From Pseudomonadota bacterium (GTDB taxonomy: Bacteria; Pseudomonadota; Gammaproteobacteria; Burkholderiales; Burkholderiaceae_C), in the NCBI GenBank assembly GCA_018241325.1, contig JAFEEB010000048.1:1-44163 (forward strand): a stretch of 44,163 nucleotides of DNA. Reading direction: 5' to 3'. Both the position numbers and the translations under genes were made by a program. The notes below the pieces were generated by a model that was not told where the DNA came from, searched no databases, and saw only the letters and a program-made list of their open reading frames with translations. Shown here one piece after another: positions 8,535-18,541 of this stretch. Each line of letters opens with the position of its first letter. Positions within the stretch are counted from its first letter, which is position 1.

Positions 8535-8580
8535 TGTTGCATTGCAACAATCGACCCGGTTCGCGGCATACTGCAATGCT
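8535..8580. promoter_or_regulatory. candidate operator pair upstream of bktB
   Basis: A perfect inverted repeat TGTTGCA-T-TGCAACA occupies 8535-8549. Its core GCATTGCA recurs in inverted orientation as TGCAATGC at 8572-8579, with centres 33 bases (about three helical turns) apart. Both lie 55-100 bases before ATG 8635. TGC-rich dyads are known targets of PhaR-type regulators of polyhydroxyalkanoate genes, which would suit bktB, but the regulator is inferred. Confidence 0.45.
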
Positions 8581-8634
8581 CGCGCGTGTCGCGTGCCATT
8601 TCCCAATGTTCAATCAACCCAGGAGTCTTGCATC

Positions 8635-9819
8635 ATGAGCCGTGAAGTCATCGTCGCCGCTGGCGTGCGCACCGCCGTTGGAACCTTTGGCGGCAGCCTG
8701 AAGGACATTCCCACTGTCGACCTGGCCGCTGCCGTGGTCAAGGAAGCGATCGCCCGCGCCGGCATCGAGGGCAAGGACGTGGGCCACGTGGTGTTCGGCC
8801 ACGTGGTCAACACCGAGCCGCGCGACATGTACCTCTCGCGCGTGGCGGCGCTCAACGGCGGCTGTCCCAAGGAAACGCCGGCCATGAACGTCAACCGCCT
8901 GTGCGGCTCGGGCCTGCAGGCCATCGTCAGCGCCAGCCAGTCCATCCTGCTGGGCGACTGCGACGTGGCCATCGGCGGCGGCGCCGAGAACATGAGCCGC
9001 GCGCCCTACGCCAGCCTGGCCACGCGCTTTGGCGCGCGCATGGGCGACACCAAGATGGTGGACATGATGGTCGGCGCCCTGCACGACCCCTTCCAGACCA
9101 TCCACATGGGCGTGACGGCCGAGAACGTGGCCAAGGAGTTCGGCATCACGCGCGAACAGCAAGACGCGCTGGCGCTGGAGAGCCACCACCGCGCCGAACG
9201 CGCCTGGGCCGAGGGCCGCTTTGCCGGGCAAATCCTGCCCATCATGCTCAAGAGCCGCAAGGGCGAGGTGGCCTTCGACAAGGACGAGCACTTCCGCGCC
9301 GGGGCCAAGATCGAGGATTTCCAGAAGATGAAGCCGGTGTTCGCCAAGGAGAACGGCACGGTGACGGCCGCCAACGCCAGCGGCATCAACGACGCCGCCG
9401 CCGCCGTGCTGCTGATGGAAGCGGGCGCCGCCAAGGCGCGCGGGGCCAAGCCGCTGGCGCGTCTGGTGGGCTACGCGCACGCCGGCGTGGACCCGAAGAT
9501 CATGGGCATCGGCCCGGTGCCCGCCACCAAGGCGGTGCTGGCGCGCACGGGCCTCAAGCTCGACCAGATGGATGTGATCGAGGCCAACGAGGCCTTTGCC
9601 GCGCAAGCCTGCGCCGTCACCAAGGGCCTGGGGGCCGACCCGGCCAAGGTCAACCCCAACGGCTCGGGCATCTCGCTGGGCCACCCCATCGGCGCCACCG
9701 GCGCGCTGATCACCGTCAAGGCGCTGTATGAGCTTCAGCGCATCCAGGGCAAGTACGCGCTGGTGACCATGTGCATCGGCGGTGGCCAGGGCATTGCCGC
9801 GGTGTTCGAGCGCATGTGA
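8635..9819 (+). CDS. bktB: beta-ketothiolase BktB
   Basis: 394-residue acetyl-CoA C-acyltransferase that condenses two acyl-CoA units, or cleaves 3-ketoacyl-CoA, in polyhydroxyalkanoate synthesis and fatty acid metabolism. The acyl-enzyme cysteine is Cys90 in VNRLCGSGLQA. The other active-site motifs are NEAFAAQA, GHPIGATGA (His about 350) and CIGGGQG (Cys about 380). Length and many stretches (REVIVAAGVRTAVGTFGGSL, HDPFQTIHMGVTAENVAKEF, GHAGVDPK-like) match Cupriavidus BktB closely from memory, favouring BktB over PhaA. AGGAG at 8621-8625 sets ATG 8635. A dyad candidate operator lies upstream. Confidence 0.9.
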   Translation: MSREVIVAAGVRTAVGTFGGSLKDIPTVDLAAAVVKEAIARAGIEGKDVGHVVFGHVVNTEPRDMYLSRVAALNGGCPKETPAMNVNRLCGSGLQAIVSASQSILLGDCDVAIGGGAENMSRAPYASLATRFGARMGDTKMVDMMVGALHDPFQTIHMGVTAENVAKEFGITREQQDALALESHHRAERAWAEGRFAGQILPIMLKSRKGEVAFDKDEHFRAGAKIEDFQKMKPVFAKENGTVTAANASGINDAAAAVLLMEAGAAKARGAKPLARLVGYAHAGVDPKIMGIGPVPATKAVLARTGLKLDQMDVIEANEAFAAQACAVTKGLGADPAKVNPNGSGISLGHPIGATGALITVKALYELQRIQGKYALVTMCIGGGQGIAAVFERM

Positions 9820-9993
9820 TGCCCGCCCGCCCCGGTCGCGTTCGCGCGCCGCCAGGGCCCGTGGGCGACCCAGCGCCTCCCATGGCCGCAGGCGCGGGTT
9901 CGCAGCGTGCAAGGCCGTGGGACAGGTCTGGCCTCGCGGCGTGGCGCGATTTGACGGGTTTTTGGCCGCGAGCCAGCGCCAGCATTGCGCAAA

Positions 9994-10019
9994 CAGCTAA
10001 TATTTTGATAGCAATTTGA
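9994..10019. repeat. short GATAGC-type repeat in the bktB-DUF302 gap
   Basis: CAGCTAATATTTTGATAGCA lies in a 390-base stretch (9820-10209) without a convincing gene. It belongs with the TTAATGATAGCTG at the rluA start and the in-gene copy in rarA (15425-15452). I see no other structured feature in this gap. Confidence 0.45.
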
Positions 10020-10209
10020 GTGCCGGCATGGTCGCGCGTGCGTGCCCAGTCGGCACGGTCCGTTCAGGCCGAAATCGGTGCCGCGTCGGCCGCTGGGCGG
10101 CATGTGCACGTGAGGGACGTTGACAAGCTCGCGGCGCCAGCGAACCTTTCAGGCGCAACAGAACTCCAACGTCGCAGGAATTGATCTGCGGCCCGCGCCC
10201 ACACATCCC

Positions 10210-10611
10210 ATGCCATCGCACGACATCGTTCAACGGACCAGTCCGTACGCGTTCGCTGACACCGTGGGGCGGCTGCTCGCCGCCTTCGACGAGAAAGGCA
10301 TCACGGTCTTCGCGACCATCGATCAACAGGCCGAGGCCCGGGCGGTCGGCTTGTCGATGCCGCCGACCACCTTGATCGTTTTCGGCAACCCCAGGGCGGG
10401 CACGCCGCTGATGCTCGCCAATCCGCAAGCCGGGCTCGATCTGCCCTTGAAGGTGCTGGTTTGCGAACCGGCGCCAGGTCGGGTGGACGTGTTTTTTACG
10501 CCGGCGTTGGCGATCATTGAGCGGCATGCGCTCCCGCCCGAGATGGCATCGAATCTGATCCCGGCCGAGCAGCTGATCGCCCGTGTCCTTGCCCAGGCCA
10601 CAGGCCCCTGA
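10210..10611 (+). CDS. DUF302-domain protein
   Basis: 133-residue cytoplasmic protein consisting of one DUF302 domain. The pattern is typical: an early helix (YAFADTVGRLLAAFDEKGITVFATIDQQAEARAVG) followed by PPTTLIVFGNPRAGTPLMLANPQAGLDLPLKVLV and a late TPALAIIERHALP. ATG 10210 gives the usual family length; a TTG start at 10120 would add 30 residues without family similarity. No ribosome site is obvious. The domain's biochemical role is not established. It is convergent with livF. Confidence 0.78.
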   Translation: MPSHDIVQRTSPYAFADTVGRLLAAFDEKGITVFATIDQQAEARAVGLSMPPTTLIVFGNPRAGTPLMLANPQAGLDLPLKVLVCEPAPGRVDVFFTPALAIIERHALPPEMASNLIPAEQLIARVLAQATGP

Positions 10612-10800
10612 CGATTCGTCCCTGCAGATTCCCGCCCGCAGGTCGAAACGCGGGTGAACCGGGCGGCCGCGTTGGTCGAAAGCCAGGGCAAGGCGGTCGC
10701 CTTTGCCCAGCTCCGATCAGAACGCGACAGCGCGTGGTGGTTTGATCCCGACCTGTTCGCCCAGGACCAGAACCTGAACGTCTTGTTGAACCCGGCGGAC

Positions 10801-11517
<717 letters not shown>

Positions 11518-11518
11518 C

Positions 11519-12295
11519 TCAATGTCCTCCGGTGCCCAGATAGGCTTCAATGACTTTTTCGTTTTTCTGCACATCGGCCGGCGTGCCTTCGGCAATCTGC
11601 TTGCCGTAGTCCAGCACCGTCACGCGGTCGCACAGGCCCATCACCAGCTTCACGTCGTGCTCGATCAGCAAGATGGTGCGGTTGTCGTTGCGGATGCGGT
11701 CGATCAGCTCGCGCAGCTGCACCTTTTCGGTGGCGTTCATGCCGGCGGCCGGCTCGTCCAGCGCGATGAGTTGCGGGTCGGTGGCCAGGGCGCGGGCAAT
11801 CTCCAGCCGGCGCTGGTCGCCGTAGGACAGCGTGCGCGAGCGAAAGTGCGCGTACTTGCCGATGCCCACGTACTCCAGCAGCTCGTGCGCGCGGGCGCGA
11901 ATGGCCGCTTCTTCGGCCTTGAAGCTGGCGGTGCGAAACACCGCGCCGAACAGGCCCGAATGGGTGCGCACGTGGCGCCCGACCATGACGTTTTCCAGCG
12001 CGGTCATTTCGGCAAACAGCCGGATGTTCTGGAAGGTGCGCGCAATGCCCGCCTTGGCCACCAGGTGCACCGCCTGTGGCTTGTAGGGGTGGCCGGCCAG
12101 CTCGAAACTGCCCTTGTCGGGCGTGTACAGGCCCGTCAGCACGTTGAAGAAGGTGGTCTTGCCGGCCCCGTTGGGGCCGATCAGGCCATAGACCTGGCCA
12201 CGCCGGATGGAGATGCCCACGTCGGTGAGGGCCTGCAGGCCGCCAAAGCGCTTGGACACGCCCTGGACTTGCAAAACGATATCGGTGTTGCTCAT
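11519..12295 (-). CDS. livG: branched-chain amino acid ABC transporter ATPase LivG
   Basis: 258-residue partner ATPase of the Liv importer. Walker A is GPNGAGKTT, the signature motif is LSYGDQRRLEIARAL (a variant of LSGGQ usual in LivG) and Walker B is LIALDEPA, followed by the LivG-typical AAGMNATEK. The N-terminus VQGVSKRFGGLQALTDV is standard. It lies 21 bases after livM and one base before livF. Confidence 0.93.
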   Translation of the reverse strand: MSNTDIVLQVQGVSKRFGGLQALTDVGISIRRGQVYGLIGPNGAGKTTFFNVLTGLYTPDKGSFELAGHPYKPQAVHLVAKAGIARTFQNIRLFAEMTALENVMVGRHVRTHSGLFGAVFRTASFKAEEAAIRARAHELLEYVGIGKYAHFRSRTLSYGDQRRLEIARALATDPQLIALDEPAAGMNATEKVQLRELIDRIRNDNRTILLIEHDVKLVMGLCDRVTVLDYGKQIAEGTPADVQKNEKVIEAYLGTGGH

Positions 12296-12316
12296 GACAT
12301 TCGTCTCCGCGGGCCG

Positions 12317-13504
12317 TCAGGGGTTGATGGCGTCTTGGCGCACCGCCACCGCACCGGGCGTCGCGTCCGACGGAAAGTCGATGCCCGGCGGGTCTTGCTG
12401 GGCCGTCAGCGGCATGACCTTGTCGGCCGGGTCGATCTTGGCCTTGCCGTGCTCGGGCGAGGGCCACAGGCCGCGCGGGCGCAGCAGCATGATGACGATC
12501 ATCGCCAGCGCGATGAAGAGCTGGCGCAGGATGGCCGCGTCCAGGCGGCCGTCGGTCATTTGCTGCAAGGGGCCGGCCACGTAGCGCAGCACCTCGGGCA
12601 GCGCCGACAGCAAGAGCGCGCCCACCACCACGCCGGGCAGATGGCCCAGGCCGCCCAGCACCACCATGGCGACGATCATCACCGACTCCATCAGGCTGAA
12701 GGACTCGGGCGAGACGAATTGCTGGAACGACGCGAACAGCGCGCCCGACGCGCCGCCGAACGATGCCCCCATGCCGAAGGCCAGCAGCTTGAGGTTGCGC
12801 ACGTTCAGGCCCATGGCCTTGGCCGCCACGTCGTCCTCGCGGATCGCCATCCATGCGCGCCCGATGCGCGAATCTTCCAGGCGCTTGCAGATGATCAGGG
12901 TGATGATGACGGCCACCAGAAACAGGTAGTAGTACAGCGACACCGAAGCCACGTCGAAGCCGAACAGGTGCAGCGGCTTGCTGAGGTTGACGCCGAAGAA
13001 GTGGACCGGATCGATCTGGTTGACGCCCTTGGGCCCGTTGGTGATGTTGACCGGGTGGTCCAGGTTGTTCATGAAGATGCGGATGATCTCGCCGAAGCCC
13101 AGCGTCACGATGGCCAGGTAGTCGCCGCGCAACTTGAGCACCGGGATGCCCAGCAGGACGCCTGCGGTGGCCGCCACCAGCAGCCCCAGCGGCAGCGCCA
13201 GCCAGATGGACAAGTGCAGGCCATGGGGAAACATCGCCGCGATGGCGGGGAAGTTGTCGGTGAGCTGGGGCGAGGCCAGCAGCCCGTACAGGTACGCGCC
13301 CACCGCGAAGAAGGCCACGTAGCCCAGATCGAGCAGGCCCGCGTAGCCCACCACGATGTTCAGGCCCAGCGCCAGCATGGTGTAGAGCAGCGCGATGTTG
13401 ACGATGCGCACCCACGCGTTGCCGAAGCCCTGCAGCACCAGCGGCAGCACCAGCAGCGCCAGCGCGCAAAGCAGAAAGAAGACGAGCTTGTTTTTTTGCG
13501 CCAT
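12317..13504 (-). CDS. livM: branched-chain amino acid ABC transporter permease LivM
   Basis: 395-residue inner-membrane permease with about ten hydrophobic segments. Family motifs are ALGLNIVVGYAGLLDLGYVAFFAVGAY, LRGDYLAIVTLGFGEIIR, and the EAA-like cytoplasmic loop RAWMAIREDDVAAKAMGLN. A hydrophilic tail of about 45 residues (from RPRGLWPSPEHG) extends past the last membrane segment. Start: GGGAG lies 8 bases before ATG 13504 (MAQKNKLVFF), better placed than for the in-frame ATG 13519. Confidence 0.92.
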   Translation of the reverse strand: MAQKNKLVFFLLCALALLVLPLVLQGFGNAWVRIVNIALLYTMLALGLNIVVGYAGLLDLGYVAFFAVGAYLYGLLASPQLTDNFPAIAAMFPHGLHLSIWLALPLGLLVAATAGVLLGIPVLKLRGDYLAIVTLGFGEIIRIFMNNLDHPVNITNGPKGVNQIDPVHFFGVNLSKPLHLFGFDVASVSLYYYLFLVAVIITLIICKRLEDSRIGRAWMAIREDDVAAKAMGLNVRNLKLLAFGMGASFGGASGALFASFQQFVSPESFSLMESVMIVAMVVLGGLGHLPGVVVGALLLSALPEVLRYVAGPLQQMTDGRLDAAILRQLFIALAMIVIMLLRPRGLWPSPEHGKAKIDPADKVMPLTAQQDPPGIDFPSDATPGAVAVRQDAINP

Positions 13505-13523
13505 GATTTGCACTCCCATCGAC

Positions 13524-14453
13524 TCAGGCGCGGTCCGCCACGCGCTCGCCCAGCAGGCCCGAGGGCCGCAGCGTCAGCACGAAGATCAGCACGATGAAGG
13601 CAAAGATGTCGGTGTAGTCGCTGCCCAGGAAGCCGCCCGTGAGGGTGCCCAGGTAGCCCGAGCCGATGGCCTCGATCAGCCCCAGAAGCACACCGCCCAC
13701 CACCGCGCCGGCCAGGTTGCCGATGCCGCCGAACACCGCCGCCGTGAAGGCCTTCAGGCCCGGCAGAAAGCCCATGAAGTGCTGCGCCGTGCCGTAGTTG
13801 GACGCGTACATCACGCCGGCGATGGCCGCCAGCACCGCACCGATGACGAAGGTGGCCGAGATCACCGAGTCGGGCTTGACGCCCATCAGCGAAGCCACGC
13901 GCGGGTTCTCGGCCGTGGCGCGCATGGCGCGGCCGATGTTGGTGTAGTTGACGATCCAGGTCAGCACCGCCAGCGCCATGACCGTGACCACCAGGATCAT
14001 GATCTGCGTGGGGGTGATCACCGCCTCGCCGATGAAGAACGGCTCGGTCGGCAGCATGGAGGGGAAGGACTTGACGTTGGGCTTCCAGATCATCATGGCC
14101 AGCGCCTGCAGCAGGATGGACATGCCCAGCGCGGTGATCAGGGGCGCCAGGCGCGGCGCGTTGCGCAGCGGCCTGTAGGCGAACTTCTCGATCAACACGT
14201 TGACGATGGAGGCCACCACGCAACCGGCCAGCGTGGCCAGCAGCAGCATGACCCAGGTGGGCATGCCCGGCGTTGCGCCCTGCAACCAGCCGATGACGGA
14301 CCAGGCCGTCAGGGCGCCCACCATCAGCACCTCGCCGTGGGCGAAGTTGATGAGCTGGATGATGCCGTACACCATGGTGTAGCCCAAGGCGATCAGGGCG
14401 TACATGCTGCCCAGCACCAGCCCGTTGATGATCTGCTGAAGCAGAATGTCCAT
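13524..14453 (-). CDS. livH: branched-chain amino acid ABC transporter permease LivH
   Basis: 309-residue inner-membrane permease and first gene of livHMGF. It starts MDILLQQIINGLVLGSMYAL and has the LivH pattern GYTMVYGIIQLINFAHGEV, IGRAMRATAENPRVASLMGV (the EAA-like loop) and AAVFGGIGNLAGAVVGG. AGGAAGG, 7 bases before ATG 14453, is the ribosome site. No periplasmic binding-protein gene (livJ/livK) precedes it, so the receptor is encoded elsewhere. The 226-base gap to rarA holds the likely operon promoter, but I see no convincing box pair. Confidence 0.92.
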   Translation of the reverse strand: MDILLQQIINGLVLGSMYALIALGYTMVYGIIQLINFAHGEVLMVGALTAWSVIGWLQGATPGMPTWVMLLLATLAGCVVASIVNVLIEKFAYRPLRNAPRLAPLITALGMSILLQALAMMIWKPNVKSFPSMLPTEPFFIGEAVITPTQIMILVVTVMALAVLTWIVNYTNIGRAMRATAENPRVASLMGVKPDSVISATFVIGAVLAAIAGVMYASNYGTAQHFMGFLPGLKAFTAAVFGGIGNLAGAVVGGVLLGLIEAIGSGYLGTLTGGFLGSDYTDIFAFIVLIFVLTLRPSGLLGERVADRA

Positions 14454-14679
14454 AACAACCTTCCTCTTGTGACGGGCCCGTTGTCTCCAGGCCAGCCGGG
14501 TTTGCGCAATGGCCGTCGGCTGCCTTGTGAGCGCTTTCGGCCGTCAGACCAATCCGCCCTCAACAACGCCACGGGCAAAAAGTGTGCGCGATTTTATCGG
14601 GCCCCGCCCCACATCCCGGAACGATCTGACGCGGGTTTACCCTTCGTCAAGCCTTGTTTTTCCCATATCGCAAAACCCG

Positions 14680-15987
14680 TCAGCGGGGGTTCGCCTCGCG
14701 ATTGCGTCGGCGCAGTTCGGCCAGCTTTTCGCCGATGCGAATCTCCAGGCCACGGGCCACCGGCTGATAAAAACCGGGCTCGGCCATGCCCTCGGGCAGG
14801 TAGCGCTCGCCGGCGGCAAAGCCGCCCTCCTCGTCATGCGCGTAGCGGTAGCCCTTGCCGTAGTCCAGCTCCTTCATCAGCTTCGTCGGCGCGTTGCGCA
14901 GGTGCATGGGCACGGGGCGCGTCACGTCCTGCTTGACGAAGGCGCGCGCCGCGTTGAAAGCCTTGTACACCGCGTTGCTCTTGGGCGCCACGGCCAGGTA
15001 CACCACGCATTCGGCCAGCGCCAGCTCGCCCTCGGGGCTGCCCAGGCGCTCATACACCTCGGCCGCGTCCAGCGCCAGGCGCAGCGCGCGCGGGTCGGCC
15101 AGGCCGATGTCTTCGCTGGCCATGCGCACCAGGCGCCGCGCCAGGTAGCGCGGCTCGGCCCCGCCATCGAGCATGCGCGCCAGCCAGTACAGCGCGGCGT
15201 CGGGGTCGGAGCCGCGCACCGACTTGTGCAGCGCGCTGATGGTGTCGTAGAACTGCTCGCCGCCCTTGTCGTAGCGGCGCAGCTGCTGGCCCAGCACCTT
15301 GAGCAGCCAGGCCTCGTCCACGCGTTCGACCGAATCGGCCGCCGCCGTCACCGCCACGGTCTCCAGCGTGTTCAGCAGGCGCCGCGCGTCGCCGTCGGCG
15401 TAGGCAATCAAACGCTCGAGCGCTTCTGATTCGATAGCTGGCAGCGCTTGTTCCGCCTGCGCCTTGGCCACGATTTGCTTCAAATCCTGCTCGGTGAGCG
15501 CGTGCAGCACGTACACCGTGGCACGCGACAGCAGGGCCGAATTGACCTCGAACGAAGGGTTCTCCGTGGTCGCGCCAATGAAGGTGAACAGGCCCGACTC
15601 CACGTGCGGCAGGAAGGCGTCTTGCTGACTTTTGTTGAAACGGTGCACCTCGTCCACGAAGACGATGGTGGCCTGGCGCTGCAGGCCGTCGCGCGCGCTT
15701 TCGGCCAGCGCCACCGCCTCCCGAATGTCCTTGACCCCACCCAGCACCGCACTGATGGCGATGAACTGCGCGTCGAACGCATCGGCCATCAGCCGTGCAA
15801 TGGTGGTCTTGCCGGTGCCCGGTGGCCCCCACAGGATGCAGCTGTGCGGCCGACCCGATTCAAACGCGATGCGCAGCGGCATGCCCGGGCCCAGCAAATG
15901 CTGCTGGCCCACAACCTCGCCCAGGCTGCGCGGGCGCAGGCGTTCGGCCAAGGGTTGATTGGGGGGTACGGCGGACAAGTCAGTCAC
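14680..15987 (-). CDS. rarA: replication-associated recombination ATPase RarA (MgsA)
   Basis: 435-residue AAA+ clamp-loader-like ATPase that acts at stalled replication forks. Walker A is GPPGTGKTT, Walker B is FVDEVHRF, and the family blocks [84 protein letters not shown] and [16 protein letters not shown] follow E. coli RarA in order. GTG 15987 (reading [18 protein letters not shown]) gives the usual length; an in-frame GTG at 16050 would add 21 residues. The gene contains an in-frame copy of a short genome repeat. It is the last core gene before the integrated element. Confidence 0.92.
   Translation of the reverse strand: MTDLSAVPPNQPLAERLRPRSLGEVVGQQHLLGPGMPLRIAFESGRPHSCILWGPPGTGKTTIARLMADAFDAQFIAISAVLGGVKDIREAVALAESARDGLQRQATIVFVDEVHRFNKSQQDAFLPHVESGLFTFIGATTENPSFEVNSALLSRATVYVLHALTEQDLKQIVAKAQAEQALPAIESEALERLIAYADGDARRLLNTLETVAVTAAADSVERVDEAWLLKVLGQQLRRYDKGGEQFYDTISALHKSVRGSDPDAALYWLARMLDGGAEPRYLARRLVRMASEDIGLADPRALRLALDAAEVYERLGSPEGELALAECVVYLAVAPKSNAVYKAFNAARAFVKQDVTRPVPMHLRNAPTKLMKELDYGKGYRYAHDEEGGFAAGERYLPEGMAEPGFYQPVARGLEIRIGEKLAELRRRNREANPR
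15425..15452. repeat. GATAGC-type short repeat inside rarA
   Basis: On the minus strand this reads ACAAGCGCTGCCAGCTATCG followed by AATCAG. It encodes about nine residues (QALPAIESE) at a point where E. coli RarA has unrelated sequence of similar length. It matches the form of the short intergenic GATAGC repeats of Acidovorax-type genomes. Confidence 0.45.
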
Positions 15988-16208
15988 CGTGCGGGCAAAC
16001 GCAAGAGCCTGCCTGAGCTGGGTTTTTTGGCGGAAGGGGTGTCTGCACACCTAGTATCCAGAGGCCTGCAACACCATCCAGAAAATTTTATAACACATTG
16101 ATTTATAAAGATTCAAGCACTTCAAGTTGTCCAACGGCACTCATCCAAATCCAATCCAATCATTTTCTCTATGGTAGGAGCAATGGCGGATAAATTAAAC
16201 TCTCCGCC

Positions 16209-17396
16209 ATGCCCAAGAAAGCCAAGGAACTCAGCGCGCTGGCCGTCAGCCGCTTGTCGGTCGCCGGCAACCATGCCGTCGGCGGCGTGACCGGACTGTA
16301 CCTGTACATCAACGACGCCAACGCCCGCTCCTGGGTGCTCCGCATTGTGGTGGGCGACAAGCGCCGACACATCGGTCTGGGGGGCTACCCCGACGTCACC
16401 CTCGCTCAAGCTCGCGACAAGGCACGTGCCGCGCGCGACGAGGTCTCCCGCGGCATCGACCCCATCGTCCAGCGCCGAGCCCTGGCCAGCCAGTTGCGTG
16501 CCCAGCAGGCGGCCGACAAGACCTTCAAGCAGGCCGCCCAAGCCTACATCGAGGCCCATGGCGACACCTGGAAAAATCCCAAGCACCGTGCCCAGTGGGT
16601 CAGCACCCTCACCACCTACGCCTACCCTCATGTGGGCGAGCTCGCTGTTCGTGACATCGGCCAAGGACATGTGCTGAGCATCCTGGAGCCGATCTGGAAG
16701 ACCAAGAACGAAACAGCCTCACGTCTTCGCGGCCGAATTGAAAGCGTGCTCGACTGGGCCACCGCGCGTGGCTTGCGCAGCGGTGAGAACCCGGCGCGCT
16801 GGAAAGGCCACCTGGACAAGCTGCTACCGGCACCCAGCAAAGTGCAGAAGGTCGAGCATCACCGGGCCCTGCCGATCGACGAGATGCCCGCATTCATGCA
16901 AGCGCTACGGCAACGCGAAGGCCTGGCCGCTCGGGCCTTGGAGTTCGCCATCCTTACAGCCGCCCGCAGCGGCGAGGCTCGTGGAGCCATTTGGGAAGAG
17001 ATCGATGCCAAGGCCAAGGTCTGGACCATCCCAGCCGAGCGCATGAAGGCCGGGCGTGAGCACCGGGTGCCGCTCAGCGATGCTGCTCTGCACCTGCTCA
17101 AGGCCTTGCCACGCCTGGCCGACAGCCCGCTGGTGTTTCCAGCACCGCGAGGCGGGCAACTGTCCGACATGACGCTCAACGCAGTAATGCGCCGCATGCA
17201 GGTCGATGCCGTGCCGCACGGGTTTCGATCCACCTTCAGGGACTGGGTGGCCGAGCGCACCAACCACCCGCGTGAGCTGGCCGAACAGGCCTTGGCGCAC
17301 ACGCTGGAGAGCAAGGTGGAAGCGGCGTACCGGCGTGGGGATGCGCTGGAGAAGCGGCGGGGGATGATGCAGGAATGGGCAGAGTTCATCAAATGA
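16209..17396 (+). CDS. P4-type tyrosine site-specific integrase
   Basis: 395-residue DNA recombinase that would integrate and excise the element to its right. The N-terminal DUF4102-type arm-binding domain (LYLYINDANARSWVLRIVVGDKRRHIGLGGYPDVTLAQAR) is typical of the P4 group, followed by a core-binding domain (about 105-200). Catalytic residues are Arg253 (AARSGEA), His337 and Arg340 (HGFRSTFRDW), His364 (ALAHTLES) and Tyr374 (EAAYRR), all present, so it looks active. The stop overlaps the start of the AT-rich gene at 17393. It sits just beyond the rarA start, in a 158-base AT-rich gap where the left attachment site should be; no tRNA gene is visible there. Confidence 0.93.
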   Translation: MPKKAKELSALAVSRLSVAGNHAVGGVTGLYLYINDANARSWVLRIVVGDKRRHIGLGGYPDVTLAQARDKARAARDEVSRGIDPIVQRRALASQLRAQQAADKTFKQAAQAYIEAHGDTWKNPKHRAQWVSTLTTYAYPHVGELAVRDIGQGHVLSILEPIWKTKNETASRLRGRIESVLDWATARGLRSGENPARWKGHLDKLLPAPSKVQKVEHHRALPIDEMPAFMQALRQREGLAARALEFAILTAARSGEARGAIWEEIDAKAKVWTIPAERMKAGREHRVPLSDAALHLLKALPRLADSPLVFPAPRGGQLSDMTLNAVMRRMQVDAVPHGFRSTFRDWVAERTNHPRELAEQALAHTLESKVEAAYRRGDALEKRRGMMQEWAEFIK

Positions 17397-18541
17397 CAAA
17401 ACGAGCCTCGTTCCTTGGCGCAGGAAAATTTCATGACGTCATTTCGACTCCCCAATATATTCCTTGGCCGGAAAATCAAGGCCGAATGACAACCCAAAAA
17501 CTCAGGAAAAAAATTTGGAAAATAAATCGCTCTCATCAAATCTTGTTTGAATCATCTTCCGCGAGCACATCTGACGGAGATTTAACCTCAAATGAATTTC
17601 AAAAACAAGCCGACGCACGGCATTCGATATTCACATATGCCGCAGGGCTACTGTATTCGCACGAATTGTCAAACGTGATATCCCAATTGATATCCAAAAA
17701 CAATGAGTATCTCCACTCCAGCGAAATAACCGACTGGAAAAACATCAATTATTTTTTTGATGTCTGGCGTCATGTGGTGGAAAAATTCTGCCACACAAAA
17801 GCCCCATGGGGACCATCTTGGATCGACTATTCTCATCCGATCGCCAAAACCCTGGATGATATCGCCCACAAATCAAAATCGAAGAGCGACACTCAGATAC
17901 TCTCTACTTTTAATTTTTCATTATTCAAATCCCCCGAATACAAAAAAGCAAGCGCCAATTTTATCCGTTCCAGCGAACAAGAACGCAGCTACATCAAGAA
18001 ATTTTTCACACAAATTGCCAATAAGAAAAAGAAAATCATAATATGCCGCTTCCAAGCCAGAATGGATCGAGAATTTTTCGTTGATCAAGGTCTTGATTGG
18101 AATTTGGTATTGAGACAGAAAATATCTGAGATGATGAAAAATATAGTAACCGAAGAATACCCTCTACTTGGATATATTCACTCCATTCCCCCAAGCAATT
18201 TTTTGTCAGAAAAGTTGAATGCCTCTTTTAGCCATCTTCTCCTGGTTTTTGGATTAACAAAGGGAAATCATCAAGATATGTCAAATATTATAATTTCATC
18301 GCGAATTATTCAAGCAGACGAACAGGCATTGAAGCTAAGCCCCGTTTACATGAGCGACGATTTCTACCAGAATGCTGGCTGTGGCACTCTGGATCTTTCC
18401 AGTATTTCGAGTCTTGCCATAATTGACGATATCGCCGATTTTATGACGACGGAGCGTCGCTTTTTGAAACCGATTCAACCAAAGCTTGGCATTTCAGGTG
18501 ATCGGGTTGCAAAATCTCTTCAAATTCATTCATTTTTTTGA
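17393..18541 (+). CDS. AT-rich unknown protein, divergent Gp2-like (no HxH)
   Basis: 382 residues from the ATG that overlaps the integrase stop (ATGA), so the two are probably co-translated; ATG 17375 is an alternative. Base composition is far more AT-rich than any other gene here, pointing to separate acquisition. No annotated family is obvious, but its second half lines up with the Gp2-type protein at 20607: KKIIICRFQARM with LMIVRLDLWYM, then LLGYIHSI with WVGYAVKF, SFSHLLLVFG with HAHVMLLFNG, GCGTLDL with GIGTFTS, and IADFMTTERRFLKP with IADYLAKPD. The HxH pair is not conserved, leaving one His. The likely role is a non-catalytic or altered relative of the replication/mobilisation protein; this is inference from hand alignment. 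Confidence 0.65.
   Translation: MTKRASFLGAGKFHDVISTPQYIPWPENQGRMTTQKLRKKIWKINRSHQILFESSSASTSDGDLTSNEFQKQADARHSIFTYAAGLLYSHELSNVISQLISKNNEYLHSSEITDWKNINYFFDVWRHVVEKFCHTKAPWGPSWIDYSHPIAKTLDDIAHKSKSKSDTQILSTFNFSLFKSPEYKKASANFIRSSEQERSYIKKFFTQIANKKKKIIICRFQARMDREFFVDQGLDWNLVLRQKISEMMKNIVTEEYPLLGYIHSIPPSNFLSEKLNASFSHLLLVFGLTKGNHQDMSNIIISSRIIQADEQALKLSPVYMSDDFYQNAGCGTLDLSSISSLAIIDDIADFMTTERRFLKPIQPKLGISGDRVAKSLQIHSFF

Noticed and set aside
14454-14679. TTGACG hexamer on the minus strand (14645-14650) as livH promoter
   Set aside because: The hexamer 17 bases downstream (AGATCG) is a poor -10 box, and the distance to livH is long; too weak to list.
16051-16208. Possible tRNA gene or attachment repeat for the integrase
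   Set aside because: No tRNA-like cloverleaf or T-loop motif is visible, and I could not find a matching direct repeat near 22.7 kb or elsewhere in the window.
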